The translations under genes and the position numbers were made by a program. Below are positions 8,752 to 18,512 of a stretch of DNA of 33,599 bases, one piece after another. Under the pieces are notes generated by a model. It was not told where the DNA came from. It saw only the letters and a program-made list of their open reading frames with translations, and searched no databases. The stretch covers positions 1-33,599 of the forward strand of contig JAFQUP010000148.1 in assembly GCA_017408405.1 (NCBI GenBank). Direction: 5' to 3'. The DNA comes from Thermoguttaceae bacterium (GTDB lineage Bacteria > Planctomycetota > Planctomycetia > Pirellulales > Thermoguttaceae). Position 1 is the first letter of the stretch, and each line of letters begins with the position of its first letter.

Positions 8752-11700
8752 ATGATTCATCAATTTTATTTTACGCACTGCACTTACTCAACTTCCGCGC
8801 TGGAACGCAAAACAGGCGACGTCGCGCAGCATCCTCTCGGGTATAGCGCGCGCTCCGCTTCTGTCTCAAAAGAAATTCTTCGTGATATTTTTCGCAAACT
8901 TGAGCGTTACGTTTACTATTATCTGCCGTCCGACACGCCGGCCGCGGATAAGGAGCGCATTCTTCCATCAAAAGCTCCTTTCCGACTGGTTTTTCTGCCC
9001 GAAACGGAATGCGGTCCCGTCCTGCTCCATCTTTCATACCGTCCCAAAGATACCGCGGGGCGAATCGGTTCTTACTTTTGTCACGCTTTGGCGAGTGATT
9101 TGAAAAACGGGAATAAAGAATCGGAAGGCAAAACCGCGCTCTCTGCCGTCTCCGCTCTTCAGCTGTGGGGGGCTTCCGGCTGGGTACTGGAAGAGACGAA
9201 CCATATGCCGCACGATATTCCGGCTTTAAATTCTCTTTCCTCGATTCTTCAAAATGTCTCACCCGCGATTGACGAACGCCTTCTGGCTTCATTTCTCCGA
9301 ACGGAATCCGGCGAGGACTTCGCCGATCCGAAAAACATTATTCCTGAACGGTGGAAAAGAATGCCCGCCGCGGAACGTCAGCATTACTTCAAGTTGGCCA
9401 TGTTCGGTTTTCTTTCGGTATGCGACACGGCGGGAGCCTCGCTTTTGCTCGTTGCGGAACCCTCTGTCGCGGCAATTCTTTTTTACGGAATCAACCTTTT
9501 TCTTCCCAAAAAGCTGATTCGAAACGTTAGTTTTTCAACCTATGAACCCAATCCGGAACGGCTTTTCACGAAACTGTCTGCCACGACTTTTCAAAATCCG
9601 GACCAAAATGACCTTCCCGAAAAATTTTACGCGGGACATTCTTTTGTCCTGAATACGTGGAACGGGCGATCGACAGATTTTGATGCCGGGCGTCTGGCTT
9701 CTTCTTACGTTACGCACGCGTGGAAGCAGTTTCTGGCAGGAGGAACGAATCAGGTTCAGATTTTCGCTCAAACCTTTGGCGCGGTTGGGGTCTCCTCGGC
9801 CGTGGATCTGAACGCGATGATGATGGTGGAAAAACTGTTCCATCAGATTCTGGCGGACGATGAAATTCCGGCAACATCTGAAAACCGGCTGCCTTTATCC
9901 CTGAAAGAACTTCCAGTTACCTCCAGCAAAATGGCGCTTACGCTTTTGAAACGCCGTCTGGCGGATGGTATTTCCAAAATCATGAAAGCACCGCTTCCAG
10001 AAGCGGAGAAGCAGCTCGGCAGAATCGTTGGGACGCCTGGTCAGCTTTTGCTTTTGGAATTGCTTGGCACTGGCGGAAATCTGCCTCCTGTCCAAAACGC
10101 GGTTCGTTATCTCGCAGAAACGCTTCCTGAAAAATATGTCGGAATCTGGCTTCAAAATTCCAGTGCCGGAGATGATTTTAAAGCGAAAATTCTGGTTCGC
10201 TGGCTTCAGGCGAAGCGGACTTTACCGACCGGCTGCGAATTTTTGTGGAAATTGACGGCGAATTCGATGGAATCTGCCTGTTCTTCTGAAACTGAAACAG
10301 TCCCCGGACCAAAACCCCCCGTCCAAAACGTGAAAATCCTTCCATTGGCACTTCACGATCTTTCGGCAAAACTCCTTTTGGAATGCTTTCAAAGTCCCAA
10401 TGTCCGTGATTTTCAGAAAGAAATGGTCATCGCGTGTTCATTGGGAGTCTCTTCTTTTGTTGAACGTGAGGGGGCATTAGGTGAAAAGGCTCTTGAGATT
10501 CGGCAAAATCTGGATCAATTTATTCAGAATGTGCCGGAGTCTCTCTGCGGCGAAATCTATCGAACTTACGGAAACTGGTTTTTCCTGAATTATCCCGGCG
10601 ATTCGCAATTTCTTGGGGAAAAATTCGCCTCACTCGAGGAAACGCTTTATCGGACTCCAGATGAGATTGCGGCTAAAACGCGGATTCTTTTTGATATTCA
10701 GGACATTCTTCCGGAAGACACCGCGCCGCGGATTCGCCGTTGGCGCGCTTTGCGAAAAGCGATGCAGGCGGTCACGACTTTCCAGGCGCAGCCCGGCAAA
10801 AAAGTCCAATCCCGGCCATTGGATCAGGCGTGCGAAGGTCTCGCCCAGACGGCCTATGAACTTTTTGACGATGTTCGTCTTTTGGCGGAATGCGGAGGAA
10901 AAAAAGCGGCGGAATTTGAAAAAATCGGGAAAATTTCAAACGCGCAGCGCAATCGTTTGGCGGAAAAGGAAATGGAGCTTCTCGCTTCGCTTTGCCGACA
11001 GTGGTTTTCCGTGAAATTTTTGCCCGAAGGAAATCGAACTCATGATTTAATGCTGAAAAAGATCAAATTCTATTTCCAGACGAAAAAATGGAATAACGCG
11101 AAAGTTTCCGTTTTGGGCAATCAGGCGATTATTTTGATGATTCTTGGGGGAATTGGGATTGGTCTTTTGGCCGTTCTCCTTTTCTTTCTCTTTCTGAGTG
11201 GAAGTAATCCGTCTCAAACTTCGGCTCTTCGTTCAGAGGAAAATCCCGCGGAAATCAGGGCCGAGGTTTCCTCTGATCCAGATGAAGATAAAGAGGACGA
11301 AGAGGATTTCGGGGGGAAAAATCCAGCGAAAACGAAAAAAGATAAAGGATCCTCAAAATCCGCGAAAGATAAAAATTCGAAGTCTTCCAGCGTTAAAAAT
11401 GATTCAGGGGAGGAAGATTCAGATTCTTTGAATCAGGAACCGGCGGAAGAAACCTACGAAATGGAAACAGGTGATCCGGCAAAACCTGACATTAAAGATG
11501 AACTGAGTGAATTATCCGCGGCGGAAACGGAATCGGCTGAAACTCAAAAAAATCATTCAGAGGATTCTGAAATTCTGACTGTGAACGAATTTCAGAATGA
11601 GGCGGAGAAAACCCCTGAAAAACTTTTTCTGGAAACGTCTCCAGAAACGCTTGAATCGTGGAATCGTGAAATTGAAAAAGACGGTTTCCTGCGCCGAGTC

Positions 11701-13323
11701 TCGCTTCCCATGCGTTCCTTTTCAATCAGCGGAAATTTTGAGCCGAAAGACAATGAGCTGAATTACGCTTTGGTGACTCGAAACTCAATTCAGGACATTG
11801 GGCAGTTTACTTCCGCGGAAATTCAAAATCTCAAACTTGTCGGAGGCTACGTCCTTTTTGAGGGAACCGCGTTTCCTTTTGGAGAGAATCCGGCCTGCGT
11901 GACCCCTCCTTCTCCCAATCCTGAAGCGGTTGAAAGCGGAGCAATCTCAAACCTGAATGACTCTTCCGCGCCCAAAAAAGCAAAGCATGTCCTGCGGCGT
12001 GAGGCTCTTGAAAAAACTGCCGTTAAAGACGAACCTGGCCGCCTTTACCATATTCAGGAAATTCAGAAAACGCTCGGGATTGAGTCATTCATCGTGGAAA
12101 TGCTGCCGAATGAGGAGAATTTGCCGTTTCTCTATGTTCGCGTTCAAAAGCATTTCGCCGATTCCAAAGCGAGACTGAATCGGGCGGAAGTCGAGGAGCA
12201 AATTAGCGTTTTGGAAAAACAGACCGCGGAACTCCGATCGGCTCGAGCCGCGTGCCAAAGAAAAGTCTACGATCAGAAATTACGCGCGGCGTTGGAGAAA
12301 TTGGCTGATTTGACGGGAAAACGGGTGCTTTTGGCTCTTCCGGAGGTTAAAGACCCGCAGAATCATGAGCAGGTTGAAGCCTACCAAAACGCGCGGAGCC
12401 GTCTCATTTCTCAAAAAATCCCCCAATTGCTGGAAATTGCCGCGGACAGAATTGAGCAGAATGAACGAAAACTGGAGGAACTGCGCGATTCCATTCCGGC
12501 GGAAAGCGGCTGGACACCGGCTGAAATTCAGCGTATCAACGAGCGGTTGATCAAAAATCCTCCGCGGATTATGGCGGTCTTTTCAGGAAATTTTTACTTT
12601 AATCTCCCTCTTCCGGCGAAGGCGAATCAACTCCTGAAACAAAACGCTTCTGCGCCCTCAAAGAAAAAGCCGTTGTCCTCATCGCTTATTGGCGAAACCG
12701 AAAATTCTTCGGCGGAAAACGGTGACGAGACTTTCGACAGTCTGGAAAATGACGATCCATTCGGCCAGGTTAGTCTTTCGACCGGAATTCAGCCTCTGAA
12801 TCTTGAGGAAATCAAAGGCGGTGTCAAAATCCTGCAAAATGAAACGGATTTTGAGATGACGTTAAAGACTGGAAAGAAAATCGGAAACATTATCCAAATT
12901 AAACTTGAGGGAATGGGCAGGAAACTGCCTGAAAATATCAATGAAAATGTCCTCGTTTCAATGCGCGCGGCCCAGATTCGCGCTGAGGAATCGAAACCTC
13001 GCTATCAGATGTTTCATGATTTGACTTCTGACGGAGATTCGGCTGAAATTCAGCTTCTTCCAGAAGTTAAATGTTTATTGATTACTTTCCAAATCAGTGG
13101 AAAATCCGCGGGAGAAAATTCCCCGGTCTGTTTGACGCCGTATTACCAGATCTGGTTCGCGGATGAAGACGAGGATGAAGAAGAGCGCAAACTGCGCACT
13201 TTGACACTGAAATTATCTCCTGAAATTTTGAATTCGTTCATTGGCGAGGAATCCGTTTCTCCAAAGTCGAGAAGAAAAACGTCTTCCCAGCCGAAGGATT
13301 ACGCCTCGCCGCGCGGCAAATGA
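8752..13323 (+). CDS. GTPase-associated protein 1 (GAP1)-like giant protein with membrane span and large extracytoplasmic half
   Basis: 1523 residues from the ATG at 8752, chosen because AAGGA (8740-8744) lies 7 nt upstream; the frame is open back to a GTG at 8707. The N-terminus has the GAP1-N2 hallmarks as I know them: a start like HQFYFTHCTYSTSAL, then GYSARSAS, a spaced 'VLLHLSYRP' strand, and GRIGSYFCHAL. A later SFSTYEPNPERL resembles the GAP1 middle domain. Residues ~300-790 are helical. A single span (793-815) follows, then a Ser/Lys/Asp/Glu-rich linker (~820-960) and a ~560-residue C-terminal region I do not recognise, with a coiled coil near 1150-1220. The predicted topology puts the GAP1 half in the cytoplasm with the GTPase domain and the C-terminal half outside. 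In known systems GAP1 accompanies the zinc-ribbon GTPase and is presumed to bind or regulate it. Confidence 0.78.
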   Translation: MIHQFYFTHCTYSTSALERKTGDVAQHPLGYSARSASVSKEILRDIFRKLERYVYYYLPSDTPAADKERILPSKAPFRLVFLPETECGPVLLHLSYRPKDTAGRIGSYFCHALASDLKNGNKESEGKTALSAVSALQLWGASGWVLEETNHMPHDIPALNSLSSILQNVSPAIDERLLASFLRTESGEDFADPKNIIPERWKRMPAAERQHYFKLAMFGFLSVCDTAGASLLLVAEPSVAAILFYGINLFLPKKLIRNVSFSTYEPNPERLFTKLSATTFQNPDQNDLPEKFYAGHSFVLNTWNGRSTDFDAGRLASSYVTHAWKQFLAGGTNQVQIFAQTFGAVGVSSAVDLNAMMMVEKLFHQILADDEIPATSENRLPLSLKELPVTSSKMALTLLKRRLADGISKIMKAPLPEAEKQLGRIVGTPGQLLLLELLGTGGNLPPVQNAVRYLAETLPEKYVGIWLQNSSAGDDFKAKILVRWLQAKRTLPTGCEFLWKLTANSMESACSSETETVPGPKPPVQNVKILPLALHDLSAKLLLECFQSPNVRDFQKEMVIACSLGVSSFVEREGALGEKALEIRQNLDQFIQNVPESLCGEIYRTYGNWFFLNYPGDSQFLGEKFASLEETLYRTPDEIAAKTRILFDIQDILPEDTAPRIRRWRALRKAMQAVTTFQAQPGKKVQSRPLDQACEGLAQTAYELFDDVRLLAECGGKKAAEFEKIGKISNAQRNRLAEKEMELLASLCRQWFSVKFLPEGNRTHDLMLKKIKFYFQTKKWNNAKVSVLGNQAIILMILGGIGIGLLAVLLFFLFLSGSNPSQTSALRSEENPAEIRAEVSSDPDEDKEDEEDFGGKNPAKTKKDKGSSKSAKDKNSKSSSVKNDSGEEDSDSLNQEPAEETYEMETGDPAKPDIKDELSELSAAETESAETQKNHSEDSEILTVNEFQNEAEKTPEKLFLETSPETLESWNREIEKDGFLRRVSLPMRSFSISGNFEPKDNELNYALVTRNSIQDIGQFTSAEIQNLKLVGGYVLFEGTAFPFGENPACVTPPSPNPEAVESGAISNLNDSSAPKKAKHVLRREALEKTAVKDEPGRLYHIQEIQKTLGIESFIVEMLPNEENLPFLYVRVQKHFADSKARLNRAEVEEQISVLEKQTAELRSARAACQRKVYDQKLRAALEKLADLTGKRVLLALPEVKDPQNHEQVEAYQNARSRLISQKIPQLLEIAADRIEQNERKLEELRDSIPAESGWTPAEIQRINERLIKNPPRIMAVFSGNFYFNLPLPAKANQLLKQNASAPSKKKPLSSSLIGETENSSAENGDETFDSLENDDPFGQVSLSTGIQPLNLEEIKGGVKILQNETDFEMTLKTGKKIGNIIQIKLEGMGRKLPENINENVLVSMRAAQIRAEESKPRYQMFHDLTSDGDSAEIQLLPEVKCLLITFQISGKSAGENSPVCLTPYYQIWFADEDEDEEERKLRTLTLKLSPEILNSFIGEESVSPKSRRKTSSQPKDYASPRGK

Positions 13324-13357
13324 GATCAGCCGGGAAATCAACAGTTAAAATACTTAC

Positions 13358-13384
13358 TTAAATAAATTTTGATTATTTATTTAA
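13358..13384. repeat. AT-only inverted repeat ahead of the coiled-coil gene
   Basis: TTAAATAAAT (13358-13367) and ATTTATTTAA (13375-13384) form a perfect 10-bp stem with a 7-nt loop, ending 10 nt before the ATG at 13395. There is no Shine-Dalgarno sequence. The stem is all A-U and weak, so it could modulate initiation or bind a regulator as DNA. It is too weak to be a terminator. Confidence 0.45.
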
Positions 13385-13394
13385 TTGAAATACC

Positions 13395-15017
13395 ATGAAA
13401 AACAGAACCCTTTTTTTGCTTTTGCTTGCCCTTTGCCCATTGGCTTTTTTGACATTTATGTCGGTTTGGGAGTTTTTTACGGTTCCGCCGCGTTCCATGC
13501 CGAATGACAGCGCGATGATTCAGCGTCTCGCTCAGGATTTCGCGGTGAGTCAAAATCAGGCCAAGACCGCCGCGGCTCTTCAGGCTGGACTTAGTGAAGT
13601 GCATTTGATTCTTCCTGTCGACATGAGTGAATCAAAATTTCACCAAAATATGGCGCGGTATGAATCCTACGCCGCGAAACTCCAGTACGTTCGCGATTGG
13701 AACGCGGTCGCGGGGAACATGGCGGACATGCTTCAGCCGTTACGCAGAATTAATTCAGACAGTCTTCATGATCTTGAAAACGTGACGCGGGAAAATCTGG
13801 AGCTTTCGCAGGGCGCGGCCAAAAGTATCCAAAAGGCCAAACTGCGCTTTTCTCGTTACGGGCGTGAATTAAACTCCTCTCTTGAGGACCTGCGTGAAAA
13901 AAATCCGCGGACCCCTCTGGCGAAAAATACGGAAAATTGCGTCCTGAAGCTCACTGAAATGCAGTCTCTCGTTTCCGAAAGAATAGGCCGTGCCCAAGAG
14001 ATTCATCAGTTGAAAGTAAGTTTCCTTGACGCGCGGAATGCTTTTGAGGCGGAGGATTACGCCGCGTCCAATAAACTGTGCCGCAAAATTCTCGCGAGCA
14101 AAATTCTGGATGAAACATTCCGAAAATCAGTTGCCAGGATTAACTGTCAGGCACGTTCCAAACTGGCGTTAGCTGAGTTGGAGGAAATTGAAAATTCGAT
14201 TCCGTCACTCGAAACGAAAATTGAAAAAATCCAGGAGTTAAATCAAAATGTTCGAGATTCCGGTAAAATTCTTGACCGGGATGAATTTCAGGAACTCGCC
14301 AAAGAATACCGTGAAAAAGCCAATGAAACACTGATTCAGCATATTGAGGAAATGTGCGTGAGTGAGATTGAGGACCTTCTTGGGCAGTTGGTCAAAACTC
14401 CTCCCGCGACATTCAGGGACTCTCTCCAGGACGCTGGCGAAATTCTCGAAAAACTCAACGCGATGGAGAAAAAACTCCGGGAATCGATTGATGTTCTTGA
14501 CCAGATTCCGCGGGCGGACGAATTCAAAAAACGTCTTAAGGAAGCGATTTCCGCGATCCTTGAAGAACGTTTGCCGGCGGAAGCGGCTGGGGATGAAAAA
14601 ATCCAGGAAGCGGAACTTCGTAACGGAAAAATCGTTTCCGGGTACTTCCGTGAAGTGTCGGAAAACGGCAGGATCGTTGGTTTCAAAATTTATCCATCGT
14701 TTGAAGAGTTCCAGAATCCAACCGCTTCAATCGGAATGACCTCCGTGGATGAATTTCATGTTCTTCCTGGAAAATCTTTGGAGGCGAGAGCGGCAGAGGA
14801 ATATCTCGACGCGAGAAAGGAGCTTTTGCGGAATATCGCTAAAAGATCCGCCTGGAACGAATTTCTCGGAAAATGCGAGAGACTTGATTCTGATTTGAAA
14901 AAGTGGGAAGAATCCTCAAATCTCAAGGCGCGTTTTTCCTTGAAGAAACCTGTCGCGATTGCCAAAGGAACGCTCAAGGAAGAAAATTGGAGCGTTTTGG
15001 AAGATATTTTCAGATAA
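13395..15017 (+). CDS. Membrane-anchored extracytoplasmic coiled-coil protein
   Basis: 540 residues with no recognised family. The N-terminus is a signal-anchor (NRTLFLLLLALCPLAFLTF) followed by a long, mostly helical, charged region: heptad-like stretches near 120-180, 190-330 and 350-400, with few prolines. A short beta-like patch (~410-460, 'GKIVSGYFREVSENGRIVGFK') interrupts a final helical segment. Anchored at its N-terminus, the body should lie outside the cytoplasmic membrane, the same side predicted for the C-terminal half of the GAP1-like protein and the N-terminal region of the GTPase. A scaffold or sensor contacting those parts is a reasonable inference. It lies 71 nt after the GAP1-like gene, in the same direction. 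Confidence 0.75.
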   Translation: MKNRTLFLLLLALCPLAFLTFMSVWEFFTVPPRSMPNDSAMIQRLAQDFAVSQNQAKTAAALQAGLSEVHLILPVDMSESKFHQNMARYESYAAKLQYVRDWNAVAGNMADMLQPLRRINSDSLHDLENVTRENLELSQGAAKSIQKAKLRFSRYGRELNSSLEDLREKNPRTPLAKNTENCVLKLTEMQSLVSERIGRAQEIHQLKVSFLDARNAFEAEDYAASNKLCRKILASKILDETFRKSVARINCQARSKLALAELEEIENSIPSLETKIEKIQELNQNVRDSGKILDRDEFQELAKEYREKANETLIQHIEEMCVSEIEDLLGQLVKTPPATFRDSLQDAGEILEKLNAMEKKLRESIDVLDQIPRADEFKKRLKEAISAILEERLPAEAAGDEKIQEAELRNGKIVSGYFREVSENGRIVGFKIYPSFEEFQNPTASIGMTSVDEFHVLPGKSLEARAAEEYLDARKELLRNIAKRSAWNEFLGKCERLDSDLKKWEESSNLKARFSLKKPVAIAKGTLKEENWSVLEDIFR

Positions 15018-15206
15018 TTCGTTTATGATTCGGTGATTTTAAATTTTAGGAAAAATAATCTGTCAAAGTGAAGAAAATCAAATTTTGCCGAATGTTTTTT
15101 CGATAAATCAAGTGAAATCCCGAATCAGGGCTGAGCGGACTCTCAGTCTTTTTGAAATTTAATCATTATCCATAATTTATTTTTTATTAAAAGAAAAGGA
15201 AAATCA

Positions 15207-16064
15207 ATGGCTTACTCGCAGGAAATCAGTCGCCACAATAAGGCGTGTTTTTTGTTTCTTCTCGACCAGTCTTACTCCATGGAGGAACCTTTGGGAGCAT
15301 CACAGAATCGAAAATGCGATGAACTGGTTTCCGCTTTGAACGGCTGGCTTCAGAATATGGCGATTCGTGCCAGCGGTGATTCCGGCATTAAAGATTGGAT
15401 GGATATTGGCGTTTTCGGGTATCGTACTGACCAGATCGGCAATCCGATCATTGAGTCCGCGCTTCGCGGGCCTCTGGCAGGGCGTTCGATCGTTTCCATC
15501 TCGGACATCGGAATGAATCCAATTCGAATTGACCAGCGAATGCAGGTAATTCCGGATGAGGAAACCGGCGAGGTCTTTCAGATTCCATGCGAAGTGCCGA
15601 TTTGGGTTGACCCCGTCGCGGAAGGCGGAACTCCAATGTGCCATATGTTCTACCACGCGCACGAACTTCTTTCTGTCTGGATTCAGGAGCATCCTTTCAG
15701 TTTCCCGCCAATTGTCGTTCACATTACGGACGGGGAATCGCAGGACGGCGACCCGATCCCTTACGCGAGGGCACTGACCAATCTCGCGACAAATGATGGA
15801 AATGTCCTTCTCTTTAACTGCCACCTCTCAATGGCCGCGAATGATTCTTTCATGTTCCCGGCTACTCCAAATGGACTTCCCGATCAACTTGCCTTCAATC
15901 TTTTTGAAATGTCCAGTGTCCTGCCTGAAACTTTCTACCAGCACGCGGTCATGGAGGGATTTCCCCTTCAGCCGGGAGCCAGAGGCATGGCTTTCAACGC
16001 GGATATGGTTTGCCTGATTCAGTTTTTGAATATGGGAACGCAGGCAGCTCCAGGACTTCGATGA
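15207..16064 (+). CDS. vWA-domain protein with intact MIDAS (TerY-like)
   Basis: 285 residues, essentially one von Willebrand A domain. The metal-ion-dependent adhesion site is complete: DQSYS (D20, S22, S24), T142 in GGTPM and D175 in ITDGES. There is no signal peptide or membrane span, so it is cytoplasmic. Stand-alone vWA proteins of this size next to a kinase and a PP2C are the TerY members of TerY-P triads, where vWA domains are thought to assemble partners through metal-dependent contacts. The ribosome site is good (AAAGGA at 15195-15200, 6 nt before ATG). The 189-nt gap before it contains a weak 5-bp hairpin (CTGAG/CTCAG, 15131-15146) followed by TCTTTTT, a possible partial terminator that would lower expression of downstream genes relative to upstream ones. 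Confidence 0.88.
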   Translation: MAYSQEISRHNKACFLFLLDQSYSMEEPLGASQNRKCDELVSALNGWLQNMAIRASGDSGIKDWMDIGVFGYRTDQIGNPIIESALRGPLAGRSIVSISDIGMNPIRIDQRMQVIPDEETGEVFQIPCEVPIWVDPVAEGGTPMCHMFYHAHELLSVWIQEHPFSFPPIVVHITDGESQDGDPIPYARALTNLATNDGNVLLFNCHLSMAANDSFMFPATPNGLPDQLAFNLFEMSSVLPETFYQHAVMEGFPLQPGARGMAFNADMVCLIQFLNMGTQAAPGLR

Positions 16065-16124
16065 ACCTCCGAGTTTTTTCGGCTATGAATTTTGGAACCT
16101 GTTTTTCTGATTACGGAAAGCGAC

Positions 16125-18512
16125 ATGAATAAAGCTTGCGTAGTGTTTTTGATTGAGGAAGCTCCCTCAATGCGGATGAGGATCGCGGAAGGCACCCATT
16201 CCAAACTGGAAAGCATTTCAACTGCGATAAATTCCGCGATTCGGCAAATGGACGGTCTTCCGCCCATGGATGTCGCCGTCATTGGCTATCATCGAAATCT
16301 TTCCGGGGAACCCGAGTTAGGCAGCCGTTTTGGCGGCAAATTCACTGGAAAGGTTTGGGTTTCCTCCGACGATTTAATCGCGAATCCTCTCCGTATCGAA
16401 AGCAGAACCCGAAAATCAATGGATCCCGCCACTCGTTTGGTTACCCCCGTTCAAGTCGATTTTCCCGTCTGGTTCGAGACAGAATGTGGTCCTGGAAAAC
16501 TTGAGCATATTCATGTTTTTCGATATTTGGCGGAAATGCTTCAGGAATGGGCAGAAGCGGCTCAGCCCATTTTGCCGCCGCTGGTTTTCAGCTTTCTCGC
16601 GGATCTTCAGCCCGGAAATTCCATCGCGAACGCCGTCGTGCCTCTTGGAAGCGTTTCCACTCCGCAGGGGTTTCCGGTTCTCTTTCAGTTTCATGCCGGA
16701 ACATACGCGAACGTGCCCGCGATTAAATATCCGTCCGTACCTCAATTTTTGCCTTACGGACCGGTTCAGGAACTTTTTTTCGCGTGCAGTCCGCTCTCTG
16801 AACCAATGTTTTCGGCACTGCGTCAGAATCAGGAATTCCCTTCTCATGGAGCAAAAGGGCTTGTCCATAATGGGAGAATGATCGACATCGTGCGAATGTT
16901 GAGTATTCTGAAAACGATTCAGACGCAATTGGGAACTTTAACGCCTGAATCGTCAGAGAAAGCCCAGGGAACGCCAGAGGCAATGCCTGAAAAAACGCAG
17001 GCTGCCGAAAAAATGGCCATGCCGGAAAACGCTTTTCCTCCCGCTTTTTCTCCCACCCGGTCTCCAGAATTGAGTACGGAAAAGACGAAAACTCCTCAAA
17101 TGGCCTCTCCTTTTCCGTCACCTCTTCCCGCCGCGCGAACGGAACACTCGCTTTCATCATCGATTGAGCGGGCGGTACCGTTGAATCTGAATGTGCCCCA
17201 TTCTTCGGAGTCAGCAGCGATTTCGCAATCTCTCGCCGAAAAAAACGTTTCCGAAATGCCGGAGAATTCCCCATCCGCGGAAATCGGCCCGGCACAGGAA
17301 ACTTCGGACGCTGGCGAGGCCGATCCACAATCCGTTCAGCGGTCAATCCAGACGGACTCTCAAGGCACTTCTGAAATTCCAGCCGACGATTCCGCGCGGA
17401 GTCCGTTTCCTCCCCAAACGCGGATCAACCGTGATTTCACGGAGGACTCCTCCTTTGATGACGTGCCGCGCATCACGCCGCTTCCGCCGCGAATCCCGAA
17501 AGAGCCGCTTCCGGCCGAAAGTACCAAAATCCAGCTGCCAAATCTTTTGACTGGAGAAATCAATTCCATTTTTGATGATTTTGACCGCGCGGAAGATGAG
17601 GATGACTCGCTGGCTGACATTCCGTCCGTTGAGAATCTTCCTGAAGTCAAGTCGGAAATTGTGCCGCACGGATTTAAGTATTGCTGCGATGCTTTGCCGG
17701 ACAATAAAATCATTGGCGAACCGGAGACGGGTATCCCTCGGCAATCGCTTCTGGTTCTTTTGGTCGATCGCTCCGTTTCTGATTTAATGTACCGTCCCGC
17801 GCACGAAATCTGGAATCGGCGTTTGGAGAAAACCCGATTCATGCTCGGTGAAATTTCCCGGCGCGGGCGCGGCAGATACGATGTGGCTCTCGTTTTTTAC
17901 GGTAAAGAGCAGGATGGGAGTATGTCTGTCGTTAGCGACACATTGGGCTCGTCGTTTATCTGCGACAAATATCTGGCGGGGGCAGCCGGCCGCGTGGAAC
18001 CGATGATGGTCCATATTCCCAATGGCATTGGAGGGCTTCTTTCACTTCCGCGTAAAAAACTTTCATTTACGGAATGTTCACCGACGTACCCCGCGAATCC
18101 GACGCCGGGATTTGAACGCGCGGTAGAAATTATCCAGGAATGGTACGCGGTTTCATCGCGGAAAATCCTTCCGCCTGTTTTGCTTCACATTACGTCAGGC
18201 CAATTTCAAATGGAGCATTTTGACGACGCGCTTGGCAAACTGAATCAGGTCGACATGCCGATCTGTTTCCAGCAGTGGATTTTCACGGAACGGCCTCATC
18301 CCGGAATTTGCTGCCCGAATGATGAAATGTTCACGACTGACCAGACTCTTCTCGCGCTTTGGGAAAGAACCGACGCGCTGCCTGCCCGTGAGTTCCTGGC
18401 GGGAGTTCGCCCCGGCATTCATGAAGAGTCACGCGGAATGGTGGTCAACATGGATTTCGATGTTTTATTTGAGGTGCTCGACACGATGGCGCAAAAAATG
18501 CCCCAATCGTAG
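16125..18512 (+). CDS. Double vWA-domain protein with disordered linker
   Basis: 795 residues from the ATG at 16125, preferred over a TTG at 16092 because GGAAAG precedes it and the vWA core then starts at residue 4 (NKACVVFLIE). The first vWA domain (~1-260) has a degraded metal site: the DxSxS position reads EEAPS, so the Asp and first Ser are lost. Residues ~270-520 are a Pro/Ser/Glu-rich, probably disordered linker. The second vWA domain (~540-790) has an intact DRSVS (D548, S550, S552) and a Thr in NPTPGF, but its last metal motif reads ITSG rather than ITDG. It is homologous to the preceding vWA protein, sharing the 'EWY/IQE ... PPIVVHIT' framework, which suggests duplication and divergence. 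No signal peptide is seen, so it is cytoplasmic. It probably bridges two partners. Confidence 0.85.
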   Translation: MNKACVVFLIEEAPSMRMRIAEGTHSKLESISTAINSAIRQMDGLPPMDVAVIGYHRNLSGEPELGSRFGGKFTGKVWVSSDDLIANPLRIESRTRKSMDPATRLVTPVQVDFPVWFETECGPGKLEHIHVFRYLAEMLQEWAEAAQPILPPLVFSFLADLQPGNSIANAVVPLGSVSTPQGFPVLFQFHAGTYANVPAIKYPSVPQFLPYGPVQELFFACSPLSEPMFSALRQNQEFPSHGAKGLVHNGRMIDIVRMLSILKTIQTQLGTLTPESSEKAQGTPEAMPEKTQAAEKMAMPENAFPPAFSPTRSPELSTEKTKTPQMASPFPSPLPAARTEHSLSSSIERAVPLNLNVPHSSESAAISQSLAEKNVSEMPENSPSAEIGPAQETSDAGEADPQSVQRSIQTDSQGTSEIPADDSARSPFPPQTRINRDFTEDSSFDDVPRITPLPPRIPKEPLPAESTKIQLPNLLTGEINSIFDDFDRAEDEDDSLADIPSVENLPEVKSEIVPHGFKYCCDALPDNKIIGEPETGIPRQSLLVLLVDRSVSDLMYRPAHEIWNRRLEKTRFMLGEISRRGRGRYDVALVFYGKEQDGSMSVVSDTLGSSFICDKYLAGAAGRVEPMMVHIPNGIGGLLSLPRKKLSFTECSPTYPANPTPGFERAVEIIQEWYAVSSRKILPPVLLHITSGQFQMEHFDDALGKLNQVDMPICFQQWIFTERPHPGICCPNDEMFTTDQTLLALWERTDALPAREFLAGVRPGIHEESRGMVVNMDFDVLFEVLDTMAQKMPQS

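Noticed and set aside
15131..15152. Full operon terminator before the vWA genes
   Set aside because: The stem is only 5 bp, so complete termination is unlikely; kept only as possible attenuation.
16092..16124. TTG start for the double-vWA gene
   Set aside because: The ATG at 16125 has a purine-rich site just upstream and places the vWA core at the expected N-terminus.
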